Assembly: GCA_963664605.1 (NCBI GenBank)
Contig: OY761536.1
Span: forward strand, 248,001-312,000
Origin: JAHOYW01 sp963664605
Lineage (GTDB): Bacteria; Verrucomicrobiota; Lentisphaeria; Victivallales; Victivallaceae
Direction of reading: 5' to 3'
DNA: 64,000 nucleotides
Numbering within the stretch: position 1 is the first letter of the stretch; each line of letters begins with the position of its first letter. The notes below the pieces were generated by a model. It searched no databases. It saw only the letters and a program-made list of their open reading frames with translations, and was not told the DNA's origin. The translations under genes and the position numbers were made by a program. Shown here piece after piece: positions 52,963 through 62,227 of the stretch.

Positions 52963-54846
52963 ATGAATAATTTTAGATTAAGAGCAGTACAGCTGGATTT
53001 AGCGCGTCAAATGGAAACTATTGATTTTATCAAAGAATTTATAGATTTCATTACTAAGGCCGGATTTAATACTTTAGTATTGTACCTTGAGGGGCGCGTC
53101 AGGACTGCCACGTTTTCTTTGCTGCCGCCGGATGAAAGTTATTCTGTGGAAGAAATGAAGGAAATAGTTGAATACGCGTCACAAAAAAATATTGATATTA
53201 TTCCGGCGACCCAGGCGTTGGGACATGCTGAACACTTTTTGCAGTTTGAAGAAATGCAGCATATTTCAGAATTGCGGGATACTGATGGACGCGGCAGGTG
53301 GACAGGAGCTTGTCCGGTATCAACGTCGTTCTGCCCGTCATTATCTGAAACCAAAACATTTTTATCAGAATACTTTACGGAATTGGCTGGAATTTTCCCA
53401 TCCAGGTATTTTAATCTAGGAATGGATGAAGTCTGGCATATCGGTATTTGTGACCTTTGCCGGAAACATCCCGGCAGCCAAGCCGGAATTTTCGCGGACC
53501 ATATCAACTGGCTTTATTCTGTAATAAGCAAAAAACTTGGCAAAAGAATGATGATCTGGGATGATATGTTCCAGCATTATCCTGATGTATTGAATAATAT
53601 TCCTAATGACATAATTCTTTGTGCATGGCATTATGACGCGGTAATGCATTTCCCATATTGGCACTTTGGCACACAACCACGGGTGGACAAGTTAAATCTA
53701 TACGCAAAATTAGGATTTGAATGTATTATTTGTCCCGCCGACTTTACATTACGCAACACTACTACTTTTACAGAATACGCTTCAAGCCGCCCGTGCATGG
53801 GAGCTTTGCTGACAATGTGGGAAAAGAGCGACTGTTTTTATAATGAAAGCTTCCCCGCAATTGCTTATGCCGGGAATTTATGGCAGGGGATGAGCAGCGG
53901 CAACGCCTTCAAATCTGCGCTTGAAAGTATTTTTGAATGCAGCGAAACGGTATTTTCAGCAATACTTAAAACTGCCAAGGAAATCAACATCTGGTATTGG
54001 CGGCGCGACTGCAAGGCAGAAAATTATTTGCGCGGAGAACTTAAGGAGGAGGAGTATATTATCAAGACGCTAACAGATACGTTAACGGAAACCTTATCGC
54101 AATATCTCATAAAAATCAATAATCCTCGTGGAAAGATGGTCTTGGAAAATATGCTGTTGCGGCTTGAATACGGTAAAATCTATACTATGGGCCGGGAAAT
54201 TATTCCACGATTCTTCGACCCGGAGAAATCACCTTCACAAGTTGACCGGGAACGACTTAAAAACTTACTTGAAGCTTTTCGTGATCATTATTCCAAGTTG
54301 TGTGATTTCTGGGCCAGAGTTCGCCCGGGCATTCCTCATAAGGCATTGGACTCATTTTTTACTACCGCAATTCAGAGCTTTTCCAGCTTGATGACTAAAG
54401 AAGCCAATGGTTTGTTAACATTAAGACTGTTTGATATTGGTATAACCCAGGATACGGAAGTTTTAGTTAAATTTACAGACTCAACAGAATGGGAAAGTAT
54501 TTTCAATACACGCCTCACACCATATTATCATGAAACCTGCCATGAAAGGTCATTCCCAGTTTCTTTTGATCGTGTTCCTGTTGCTATTCGCTTTGAAACA
54601 TGGGGGTATGGGACACAGGGAATAAATTTTATTGAAATAGTCAATTCGCACGGACGTTTTATCCCTGGGAAAATCCAGTTAACCAAGGGACAGGTAACTG
54701 GAATAGAAAATATTTTGGCAGATGATGCGAGCTATGCAAATCTTGGCGAATCTTATTCTATTGAAAACTTTAACAACCATGGGTCAAACGCAAATAAAAA
54801 ACGCCATGGAATAGAATTACTATTAAAAAAAGAACAATTTAATTAA
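52963..54846 (+). CDS. GH20-like glycoside hydrolase
   Basis: 627 residues. The TIM barrel begins at the N-terminus (RAVQLDLARQ; LEGRVRTATFSLLPPDESYS) without the usual leading domain. The motif around the catalytic pair reads RYFNLGMDEVWHIG, placing Asp155-Glu156 where GH20 hexosaminidases have H-x-G-G-D-E. The first residue is Asn instead of His. A CDLC motif follows. The C-terminal 200 residues are helical, then a beta-domain. No signal peptide. It heads the rightward operon under the perfect promoter at 52875. The likely role is release of a terminal N-acetylhexosamine; the deviation from the motif leaves the specificity open. Confidence 0.8.
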   Translation: MNNFRLRAVQLDLARQMETIDFIKEFIDFITKAGFNTLVLYLEGRVRTATFSLLPPDESYSVEEMKEIVEYASQKNIDIIPATQALGHAEHFLQFEEMQHISELRDTDGRGRWTGACPVSTSFCPSLSETKTFLSEYFTELAGIFPSRYFNLGMDEVWHIGICDLCRKHPGSQAGIFADHINWLYSVISKKLGKRMMIWDDMFQHYPDVLNNIPNDIILCAWHYDAVMHFPYWHFGTQPRVDKLNLYAKLGFECIICPADFTLRNTTTFTEYASSRPCMGALLTMWEKSDCFYNESFPAIAYAGNLWQGMSSGNAFKSALESIFECSETVFSAILKTAKEINIWYWRRDCKAENYLRGELKEEEYIIKTLTDTLTETLSQYLIKINNPRGKMVLENMLLRLEYGKIYTMGREIIPRFFDPEKSPSQVDRERLKNLLEAFRDHYSKLCDFWARVRPGIPHKALDSFFTTAIQSFSSLMTKEANGLLTLRLFDIGITQDTEVLVKFTDSTEWESIFNTRLTPYYHETCHERSFPVSFDRVPVAIRFETWGYGTQGINFIEIVNSHGRFIPGKIQLTKGQVTGIENILADDASYANLGESYSIENFNNHGSNANKKRHGIELLLKKEQFN

Positions 54847-54859
54847 CAAAGGAAATACT

Positions 54860-57586
54860 ATGAAAAAAATACAAATAATGCTTCTTATGTTATTATCTCC
54901 CTGTTTGTATGCAGTCATTGACGCAGGGTGGACTGGCAGCCCTGAAGCCGTAAAGACCGTTTATTCCGCTCCTGATGGACAATCATTTCCGGGGATAACA
55001 TTAAGTGGCCCGGGAAAATGGAGTCTGGAGAAAAAAACAGATCAATCAAAAGCCCAAAATGTAACTATTCGATTTTACACCAGTGATTCTGGAAGCTTGG
55101 AATTGACTCTGAACAGCGGCAGCGGCAAATTCAGCCGGGTTATAAAAATTTTTCCGGGAGAACAATTAAAAATAATTCCTCGCGGAACATTTAACCGGAT
55201 AGGCAGCGGCATGTCATGGAGCAAGCTGAGTGCGATTAATATTGAGCTGAAATCACAAGTAAAAATAGTTCTGACAGGAATTTCTTTTCATAATAGAACA
55301 AACTGCATTCCAGTAACAGGGCTTTGGATGCTGAAAAAAATAACTCCAGTTAATCATATTGGGACAGCCTGGCCTTTGTATGCAATAGTTGATCAGACTG
55401 TTTATCCAAAGGTTGAGAATGCTGGCAAAAGTCTGCAAAAATGGCTAAATGAATTGTACAAGGTCAAGCTTCCTTTAAATCCGAAAGACATAAAAACCGT
55501 GAAAAAGCTGAATAATATAATTCTGGTAGGCAGAGAAGCCGTTATAAAAGCTGATGCTGTTGCAGAAGCTGAACTGAAAAAACAAGGCTTCAATGGCTTT
55601 GTTGTTACAATAAAAAACGGAAGTTTGTGTATTGCCGGAGAATCTCTGCAGGGCACTAATTACGGAGTTTATAAGTTTTTGGAAAAGCAGGGGCTGAAAT
55701 TCTTTGCCCGGAATGTATTCACCAAAAAATATTCTCCGGGAAATGTAATTACTGCTGTGGAATTTGCTGATAAACCTTTTTTCAACGGTAAAAGAATAAC
55801 CGCGCCGTTTTGTATTTATGGTGACAGCAGCAGCGGATTTTCGCTGGGAGATCCGCGTAAAGCTGGAATAGATAAAGTTTACCCCTGTGATAAAACACTG
55901 TGGATTGACCATACAGCAGCTTTCCTTGTTCCCAAAAAACTCTACCTTAAAGAGCATCCTGAATATTATCTCCTTGGCGCTAACGGTAAACGTCTTTCCA
56001 TGAACACTCCAGACGTAAGGCTGATGCTTTGCCAGACTAATTCAGGCGGTATCAGGATTGCCGCGGAACGCGCAATAAAATGGATTGCAAAACAGAAAAA
56101 CAGAAAATACTTCGTTATACAACAGGGCGATGACATGGAAGCTTGCTGTTGTGCAGAATGTAAAGCAAAACGGGCTCAAGGTTGGAATGAATCAGATCTG
56201 ATGTTAAACTGGATAAACAGCATTGCACGAATTATAGCAAAGAAATATCCAGATAAATACCTTCTATGTTATGCATATGTTTCCACACAACCAGCACCCC
56301 AAAAATTATCCCCGGAAAAAAATGTACAGCTTTTATATTGTCCATGGCCAAACTTGATTTCAGCCCCCAATGGTTTCAGGGATTTTAATGCTCCGGAAAA
56401 TGTTATTGCTGGAAGTCAACTTAATGACTGGCTGAAAATATCAAATCCTGAATCTATTGGCATATATGACTATAATGCCGGGAGGGTACTTACTCTGCGT
56501 GGTATGGCGGACCGGGTAAAGTGGAGCTCGCGAAAAGGCATGAAGGGAGGTTTCTGGTATTGCGGGCAAAATAAGACTTTTGCCAAACTTTTTACTTATG
56601 TGCATGCTCAATTAAACTGGAATCCGTTCCAGAATGTTAGAACTCTGGAGAAGGAATTTATTAAATCATATTATGGCAAGGCGGCTCCCGTCATGGGGAA
56701 CATAATTGAATCAATTTATGATCGGCTGGATGAAGATAACCGGAATAATGGCAGAATACCAGCGCCTGAGTTTTTCAGTAAGGAATTCACCGCTCAACTC
56801 ATTGCCTGGTTTAAAGAAGCAATTAAACTTGCTCCTGAAAAACTTAAAAAGGAAATCGCAAATGATGAATCATCTGTCCTTTATAATGGCTTACTGGCGT
56901 TGAAAATGACAAACTGGCATGATGCCAGCCCTGAACAACTTGAAGTCTTATGCAAGATACTTCCAGCTTATATCAAGCTTGAATTAAATAAAACTTTCCA
57001 GCCTGACCGGGTTCGTAAACAACTTACCGGCCTGATTTGGAATTGCCTGCATATAAAATCCACCCCTGAAGTTTTGGCAGAACTTGAAAAGAATCCATTA
57101 CAAGCAATAAAGAAATATCAGATCACAAAATTTACAAAGAAAATTCCAAACGGTATTATAATTCCCGCAATGGCTTTCAGCGGCGGAGAAGGGCCGAGAT
57201 ATTACAAATGGAAATGTGAAGGTAAAGTCGCAGCATGGATTAGAGGCAGCATGACCGAGCAATCCGTAATGAAAGCTAAATTCAATTGGACAGAAGATAT
57301 TGATAAAGCTTATACTTTGGGAATAGACGGACAGGATAGTGATAAACTTTGGTGTCCGCCAGCCCCCATCAGAATCAGTATTAATGATACAGTTATCTTT
57401 GAAGGCCCTAACGGTTTCAAAAAACATGGTTGGTCTCTAAAAAAATTCCCGGTTCAGCCTGGAGTCTTGCATAAAGGTGACAACATTATTAAAATAGAGA
57501 ATCTTGCAAATAGTGATAGCCGATCCGCTCATTGGTTTATGGTGAGTGAAGCACGTATTGAATTATCGTCTGAGAATAAAAAATGA
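54860..57586 (+). CDS. Secreted DUF4838-domain glycosidase-like protein, copy 2
   Basis: 908 residues. A signal peptide (about 1-19) precedes an extra N-terminal beta-sandwich (about 25-150) that copy 1 lacks. An alpha/beta domain follows (about 165-300, with GTNYGVYKFLEKQGLKFF), then the DUF4838 region (about 310-600) with YFVIQQGDDMEACCCAECK. The C-terminus ends in a jelly-roll-like segment (about 770-900). It is paralogous to the protein at 48511-50835 on the other side of the regulator. The start has AAAGGAAA. The next gene overlaps by 4 bp (ATGA), so it is tightly coupled with the GH20-like enzyme. Confidence 0.82.
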   Translation: MKKIQIMLLMLLSPCLYAVIDAGWTGSPEAVKTVYSAPDGQSFPGITLSGPGKWSLEKKTDQSKAQNVTIRFYTSDSGSLELTLNSGSGKFSRVIKIFPGEQLKIIPRGTFNRIGSGMSWSKLSAINIELKSQVKIVLTGISFHNRTNCIPVTGLWMLKKITPVNHIGTAWPLYAIVDQTVYPKVENAGKSLQKWLNELYKVKLPLNPKDIKTVKKLNNIILVGREAVIKADAVAEAELKKQGFNGFVVTIKNGSLCIAGESLQGTNYGVYKFLEKQGLKFFARNVFTKKYSPGNVITAVEFADKPFFNGKRITAPFCIYGDSSSGFSLGDPRKAGIDKVYPCDKTLWIDHTAAFLVPKKLYLKEHPEYYLLGANGKRLSMNTPDVRLMLCQTNSGGIRIAAERAIKWIAKQKNRKYFVIQQGDDMEACCCAECKAKRAQGWNESDLMLNWINSIARIIAKKYPDKYLLCYAYVSTQPAPQKLSPEKNVQLLYCPWPNLISAPNGFRDFNAPENVIAGSQLNDWLKISNPESIGIYDYNAGRVLTLRGMADRVKWSSRKGMKGGFWYCGQNKTFAKLFTYVHAQLNWNPFQNVRTLEKEFIKSYYGKAAPVMGNIIESIYDRLDEDNRNNGRIPAPEFFSKEFTAQLIAWFKEAIKLAPEKLKKEIANDESSVLYNGLLALKMTNWHDASPEQLEVLCKILPAYIKLELNKTFQPDRVRKQLTGLIWNCLHIKSTPEVLAELEKNPLQAIKKYQITKFTKKIPNGIIIPAMAFSGGEGPRYYKWKCEGKVAAWIRGSMTEQSVMKAKFNWTEDIDKAYTLGIDGQDSDKLWCPPAPIRISINDTVIFEGPNGFKKHGWSLKKFPVQPGVLHKGDNIIKIENLANSDSRSAHWFMVSEARIELSSENKK

Positions 57587-59130
57587 AACATAAGCTGATC
57601 CAGTATGATCTGAGCCGTGGGCGTATTCCCAAAACTGAAACAATCGTTAAACACGTGGACCTTTTAAAAAATTACGGTTTAACCGGAATCATACTCTATA
57701 TGGAATGTGTTGTTGAAAACAAAATTTTCCCGGCTTGCGGCTGCGGTTCGACACCGGTCACTAACGAATATATCTCAAAGCTAAATACTTATATGGCAGA
57801 ACAAAAAATGGAACTGGTCCCATTATTGCAGGTTTTGGGACATCAGGAAAATCTATTTAAACAGCCGGGCATGTCTAAATATAGCGAGTTTGAAAGCGGG
57901 GGAGCAGCATTCAGAATAGATTCCCCTGAAGCCAGAAAAACAGTAAAACAATGGCTGGCGGAAATTGTCCCCTTGTTTAATTCTGATTATGTACATATTG
58001 GTGGAGATGAAGCCTTCAATATCGGCTTGGGTAAAAGCAGGCAATTTGTCAGTAAAAATGGTTTTGAAGAAGCGATTGCTGATTACTTGAATGATATTTG
58101 CAGCTTTCTGAAAAGGCTTGGCAAAAAAATGGTTATGTATGCGGATTTAATTATTCATTACCCGCAAGTCCGCGAATTGCTTGACAAGGATATAATCATC
58201 TGCAATTGGGGTTACGGCACGAAAACAGAAGTGTATGAACAGGAAAACCATAATTTCGCAATGCATGAATACGTAAGCGCAAAACACGCTAATTGGGTTT
58301 GCGGTAACAATATGGCTGAATACATTATCACTCCATTTCAACGCCTCAAAGAAAATACTTCTGTATGGCTGGAATTAGGAGCAAAAAGCGGTGCCGAATG
58401 CTTTATTATAAGCGACTGGGGATCTTATGAAAATGTCAATCCGTTTTCTCTCAGCTTACTTGGAGATATCTATATTCTAAAACGACTGGACGGCGCAACT
58501 TTTTCTTTCGAAGGTTTGCTGGATGAGTTGTCTCAATTAGCTTTCGGCAAAAATAATAATGATTTCAAATCCGCATTGCGGATAATGCTTAAAGCCCAGA
58601 AAAATCCACAATATTTTGGAAATCGCCTCAAGGACTGGAGCCCTGTTTTCCCAACACTTTTCCTCGCTGATCCGGATTCAAAAGACCTTATCCGTACTTG
58701 TGCGTGTTTTGAACTGGATGGTCTTATAAAATTTGAACAAGACGCTAGGAAAGCATATGGCCTAATGAGTTCTATTACAGACAGTATTATTCCCGAAGTT
58801 CTTGATGAATTCAAAGCCCTTTCCCGAAGGCTGCTTGTAATCGCTCTAAGAACAAGATTGTGTTTCGAGCATACCTGGTATAGCGGTGCAGTATGGATCG
58901 AAAAGCATGATATAGCTCCCGCAAAGGATATCTTAGCTGAATACAATAGGCTGGCGCAGGAGGACTTGAACTGGGATATGGATAAATGGGATATGGATAA
59001 TCAGGAAAGCTGCCGGGAAAAATGTCGCGAGTATTTATCTGAAGCAATCATTTCTACAGTAAAAACAATTCATATACCTGAAAACAGTATGCTTTATTAT
59101 CCACCAAAGAAAATCAAGGGAAAGAAATGA
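57583..59130 (+). CDS. GH20-like glycoside hydrolase
   Basis: 515 residues, catalytic barrel only. The canonical GH20 motif VHIGGDEAF is intact, with His138 and the catalytic pair Asp142-Glu143. It differs from the GH20-like protein at 52963, whose motif is degenerate. No signal peptide. It overlaps both neighbours by 4 bp (ATGA), so three genes are translationally coupled. It probably cleaves beta-linked N-acetylhexosamine from oligosaccharides inside the cell (inference). Confidence 0.83.
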   Translation: MKHKLIQYDLSRGRIPKTETIVKHVDLLKNYGLTGIILYMECVVENKIFPACGCGSTPVTNEYISKLNTYMAEQKMELVPLLQVLGHQENLFKQPGMSKYSEFESGGAAFRIDSPEARKTVKQWLAEIVPLFNSDYVHIGGDEAFNIGLGKSRQFVSKNGFEEAIADYLNDICSFLKRLGKKMVMYADLIIHYPQVRELLDKDIIICNWGYGTKTEVYEQENHNFAMHEYVSAKHANWVCGNNMAEYIITPFQRLKENTSVWLELGAKSGAECFIISDWGSYENVNPFSLSLLGDIYILKRLDGATFSFEGLLDELSQLAFGKNNNDFKSALRIMLKAQKNPQYFGNRLKDWSPVFPTLFLADPDSKDLIRTCACFELDGLIKFEQDARKAYGLMSSITDSIIPEVLDEFKALSRRLLVIALRTRLCFEHTWYSGAVWIEKHDIAPAKDILAEYNRLAQEDLNWDMDKWDMDNQESCREKCREYLSEAIISTVKTIHIPENSMLYYPPKKIKGKK

Positions 59131-61094
59131 AATATATTGGTTGTGCATATTATCCCGAAGTTTGGCCTCGCGAGCGTTGGGCGATTGACATAAAAATGAT
59201 GGCGGAAGCCGGAATCAACCTGGTCAGGATGGGAGAGTTTGCATGGTCTAAGCTGGAGCCGCGGGAAGGCGTATTTGAGTTTGAATGGCTGCGTGAAATT
59301 GTCATGATGATGAATAAGGCCGGGATAAAGGTAGTGCTTTGTACGCCAACAGCATCTCCTCCAACCTGGCTGTCTGTAAATTACCCTGAAACTTTACCTG
59401 TTGATGAGAACGGTCATCCTTATCAACTGGGGAAAAGACGCCATTACTGTGCATCATCAAGACAATATAGAAAATTGTATGAGCGCATCACAACTAAACT
59501 TGCAGAAGAATTTAAAGATACTTCAAATGTTGTTGCATGGCAGATTGACAATGAGATTGCTATTGCCGAAATTCCGCCATGTATGTGTAAAAACTGCATA
59601 TTAAAGTTTCAAGAATGGCTTCGAAACAAATATAAAACCTTAGCAGCTCTTGACGAAGCCTGGGGCAATACTTTCTGGTCGGGAAACATAAGTGAATGGA
59701 CTCATGTTATACCGCCGTTTCATCGTTATTCGTGTGAACTTGACTGGCGTCGTTTTCATAGTTTTCTATATGGGGAAATGATAAAATCACAAAGTAATAT
59801 TTTGAAAACGGCAAATCCGCATTGGCAAATAACTACAAACAGCTGGCTGGGTTTGAGTCCCAACCTTGACTTGCAGGAAATATTTAAGCCGCTTGATACT
59901 GTCGGATATGATTGTTATATAGATTATCACGGCAGTATTCAGGCTTACCGGGCGACCCTGGATATGTATCGCAATCTAAAACCAGGCAAGCCATTCTGGA
60001 TTGCCGAAACCGGCGCCTGGAATTGCGTGTCAACAAATAAAAACAGCATTGATGCTTTGCGCGCCTGGGCATGGGAATTTTATGCCAGAGGCGCGGAAGC
60101 AATTATATATTTCCGTTGGCGGCAGTCTTTGATGGGTGAAGAAGATCATCCGGCAATACTTCCATGGAGTGGCGAGAAATCAGCGGCTTATGAGAAAATA
60201 AAAGAAATAATTACCGAATTCAGGAAATTTGAGAATGAATATGGGAATTTACCGTCTTCTCAAAGTCAGGCTGCCATACTTTTCGACCCAGTTACGGCTA
60301 TGCTTGCTGAATGTAAAGGCTCAGAACAGTATCGCGAAGCAATCATCAAGGCAGACGATATAATGAACTCTCTGCATTTGAATCCTGATGTAATTGCAAT
60401 TGATGAAGACATTGACTTGTCGTCTTATAAATTAATCATTTTGCCTCAGCTTGAATATGTATGCAGTGAATTATGCAAAAAATTGTATAAATTCGTTTCT
60501 GATGGAGGCATATTACTGGCTCAGGGAAGATTGTCTGTAATTGATAAAAACGGCAAATATCTACCGCATACCGCGCCTTGTGGCCTCAATGATCTATTCG
60601 GCATAAATATTGATGAACGCAGTTCCATTAAAAGCATTTCAAAATATGGTCCAGTGCAGTACAAGAAATTTGAAAATAACGATAGCAAACGCGATAGTGT
60701 TGATGCCGAAATAAATTCAAAGAAAGTTTTATGCTATGATTATATGGAATGCATTGAATTGCGATCAAGCTGTATCGTGCATGGATATTTTTCTTCCGGT
60801 ATCTTTGCTGGAAAACCCTTTCTTACGGAAAATATGTTTGGGCAGGGAAACTGTTTTTATCAAGCAGCGCCTGTTGACAATGACGGCATGTGCTCCATAA
60901 TAAAAATGGCTGCTTTAAAGGCAGATTTAGAAACAATAAATAATATTCCCGGCAGTATTACAGTTACGAAAAGAGGAAATGTATATATATTTATCAATAC
61001 TTCCAACGCTGTTTGTGAATTTGAATCTCCAATTTCATCAGCCGGAAACATTAAATTGAAACCTTATGAAGTAACTATATTAAAGCAGGCATGA
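59127..61094 (+). CDS. GH42 beta-galactosidase
   Basis: 655 residues, full length. The opening YIGCAYYPEVWPRERW and the pattern VRMGEFAWSKLEPREG are characteristic of GH42. The acid/base residue is Glu143 in WQIDNEIA and the nucleophile is Glu294 in FWIAETGAWN. Cysteines in CMCKNC (near 152-157) fit the structural zinc site of the family. Domains: TIM barrel (1-370), trimerisation domain (about 375-600) and small C-terminal beta domain. It removes terminal beta-galactose. It is the last gene of the rightward operon, overlapping the previous by ATGA. Confidence 0.94.
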   Translation: MKYIGCAYYPEVWPRERWAIDIKMMAEAGINLVRMGEFAWSKLEPREGVFEFEWLREIVMMMNKAGIKVVLCTPTASPPTWLSVNYPETLPVDENGHPYQLGKRRHYCASSRQYRKLYERITTKLAEEFKDTSNVVAWQIDNEIAIAEIPPCMCKNCILKFQEWLRNKYKTLAALDEAWGNTFWSGNISEWTHVIPPFHRYSCELDWRRFHSFLYGEMIKSQSNILKTANPHWQITTNSWLGLSPNLDLQEIFKPLDTVGYDCYIDYHGSIQAYRATLDMYRNLKPGKPFWIAETGAWNCVSTNKNSIDALRAWAWEFYARGAEAIIYFRWRQSLMGEEDHPAILPWSGEKSAAYEKIKEIITEFRKFENEYGNLPSSQSQAAILFDPVTAMLAECKGSEQYREAIIKADDIMNSLHLNPDVIAIDEDIDLSSYKLIILPQLEYVCSELCKKLYKFVSDGGILLAQGRLSVIDKNGKYLPHTAPCGLNDLFGINIDERSSIKSISKYGPVQYKKFENNDSKRDSVDAEINSKKVLCYDYMECIELRSSCIVHGYFSSGIFAGKPFLTENMFGQGNCFYQAAPVDNDGMCSIIKMAALKADLETINNIPGSITVTKRGNVYIFINTSNAVCEFESPISSAGNIKLKPYEVTILKQA

Positions 61095-61409
61095 CATTTA
61101 CTTTGAGTTCGACTCCAGAGCTAAGTTTTACATATCCTGTTGCATTATGCATTTTCTGAATAAGGCGAGTGCCCTCACTAACCGAAATATGTTTAACATC
61201 TATGGCTCAATAAAGTCTTTTTCTTACACACATTCTATATTGCCAAATTTTCTATCGAATGGGTATGTTTTACTTCCCATTTTTCCATTTTCAGGACAAG
61301 TCTGGGATGTCGAAGATTCTTGTTTTTTTACTTACCTGTCTTGACTTTTTGCATGAATGACAGTATTATATACAATAATAATATAACTAATACAATAATA
61401 TGGAATTTA
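61095..61409. other. Intergenic region with possible decayed coding remnant
   Basis: 315 bp. The right end holds the IclR promoter (61341-61369). On the minus strand two frames look protein-like. One at 61075-61206 has ISVSEGTRLIQKMHNATGYV and runs to a TAG within the end of the GH42 gene. The other, near 61222-61331, contains TCPENGKMGSKTYPFDRKF and ends in TAA. They lie in different frames without a good start, so a degraded gene is possible but not established. No tRNA or terminator was found. Confidence 0.3.
61341..61369 (+). promoter_or_regulatory. Promoter of the IclR-family gene
   Basis: TTGACT (61341-61346), 17 bp spacer, TATTAT (61364-61369): ten of twelve consensus positions. Transcription would start near 61376, which rules out the upstream in-frame ATG at 61320 as translation start. 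Confidence 0.75.
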
Positions 61410-62186
61410 ATGAATGTTATGAATATTAAAGCAAATAACAAAAAGCCTTTAATTCAATCATTGGAAAGAGCGCTTGATATACTTGAAACTCTGGAAGTCA
61501 GTAGAGAGAGTCTCCGTTCAATTGATATTGCGGAAAAGCTTAAATTGAAGACTAATACGGCGAGCAATATTATAAGGACTCTCTACGAACGCGGTTATCT
61601 TGCCCAAGACGAAGATCGTCGCTACAAGCTCGGAGCCAGATGCTGGCACTTGGGAGCGTGTGCAGATAAATGGAGTAGAATAAGAGAAAAAAGCTTACCT
61701 GTTATGCATGAAGTATCAGAGGATACTGGAGAATTAACTTTTCTTGGTGTACTGGAAAATTTTCGCCTTTTATGTATCGGGATGTTCGAAGGTAACGGGG
61801 TTATAAGAGTGGCAAAGGAACAGGTGGAAAACGATAATCTGCATTGTTCAGCTTCTGGTAAAGTCCTTCTTGCGTTTTTAAGCGATAAAGAAAAAGAAAC
61901 TTTCTTTAAAAAGGTGAAGCTTGTTTCATATACTCAAAACACACTTTCAGATGAGAAATCATTAAGAGATGAGTTTATAAGAATAAAAGAACAAGGTTTC
62001 GCCACTTGTCAAAATGAACACTCCGATGCAATATCAGCGGTTGGAGTTCCTGTTTTTGATAAAAATGGAAAAGTAATTGCTTCTCTGGCACAATCATTTC
62101 CATCGTATTTTATCGAATGTAAAAAGATAAGTTTTGCAGAAAGAGCAGAACTCTTAAAAAGAGCATCCCAAAAAATTTTAATTTAA
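61410..62186 (+). CDS. IclR-family transcriptional regulator
   Basis: 258 residues from the ATG at 61410. The N-terminal winged helix (about 15-75) contains SIDIAEKLKLKTNTASNIIR. The C-terminal IclR effector domain (about 90-255) contains LHCSASGKVLLAFLSD and GFATCQNEHSDAISAVGVP. The start was chosen because the predicted promoter lies at 61341-61369 and GGA precedes the ATG. IclR proteins regulate catabolic operons in response to small acids or sugars. The two QueG-like genes follow 41 bp downstream and are the obvious targets or partners. Confidence 0.9.
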   Translation: MNVMNIKANNKKPLIQSLERALDILETLEVSRESLRSIDIAEKLKLKTNTASNIIRTLYERGYLAQDEDRRYKLGARCWHLGACADKWSRIREKSLPVMHEVSEDTGELTFLGVLENFRLLCIGMFEGNGVIRVAKEQVENDNLHCSASGKVLLAFLSDKEKETFFKKVKLVSYTQNTLSDEKSLRDEFIRIKEQGFATCQNEHSDAISAVGVPVFDKNGKVIASLAQSFPSYFIECKKISFAERAELLKRASQKILI

Positions 62187-62227
62187 AAGGCATAGATCAA
62201 GGATAGAAAAAATCAGGAAAAATTACA

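Noticed and set aside
61100..61125. tRNA-like T-arm (GAGTTCGACTC)
   Set aside because: The flanking bases do not pair as a T-stem and no acceptor or anticodon arm can be placed.
61147..61344. Plus-strand 65-codon frame after GH42
   Set aside because: No ribosome site, no domain, and it runs into the IclR promoter -35.
61320..61409. Longer N-terminus for the IclR protein
   Set aside because: It lies upstream of and across a good promoter (61341-61369).
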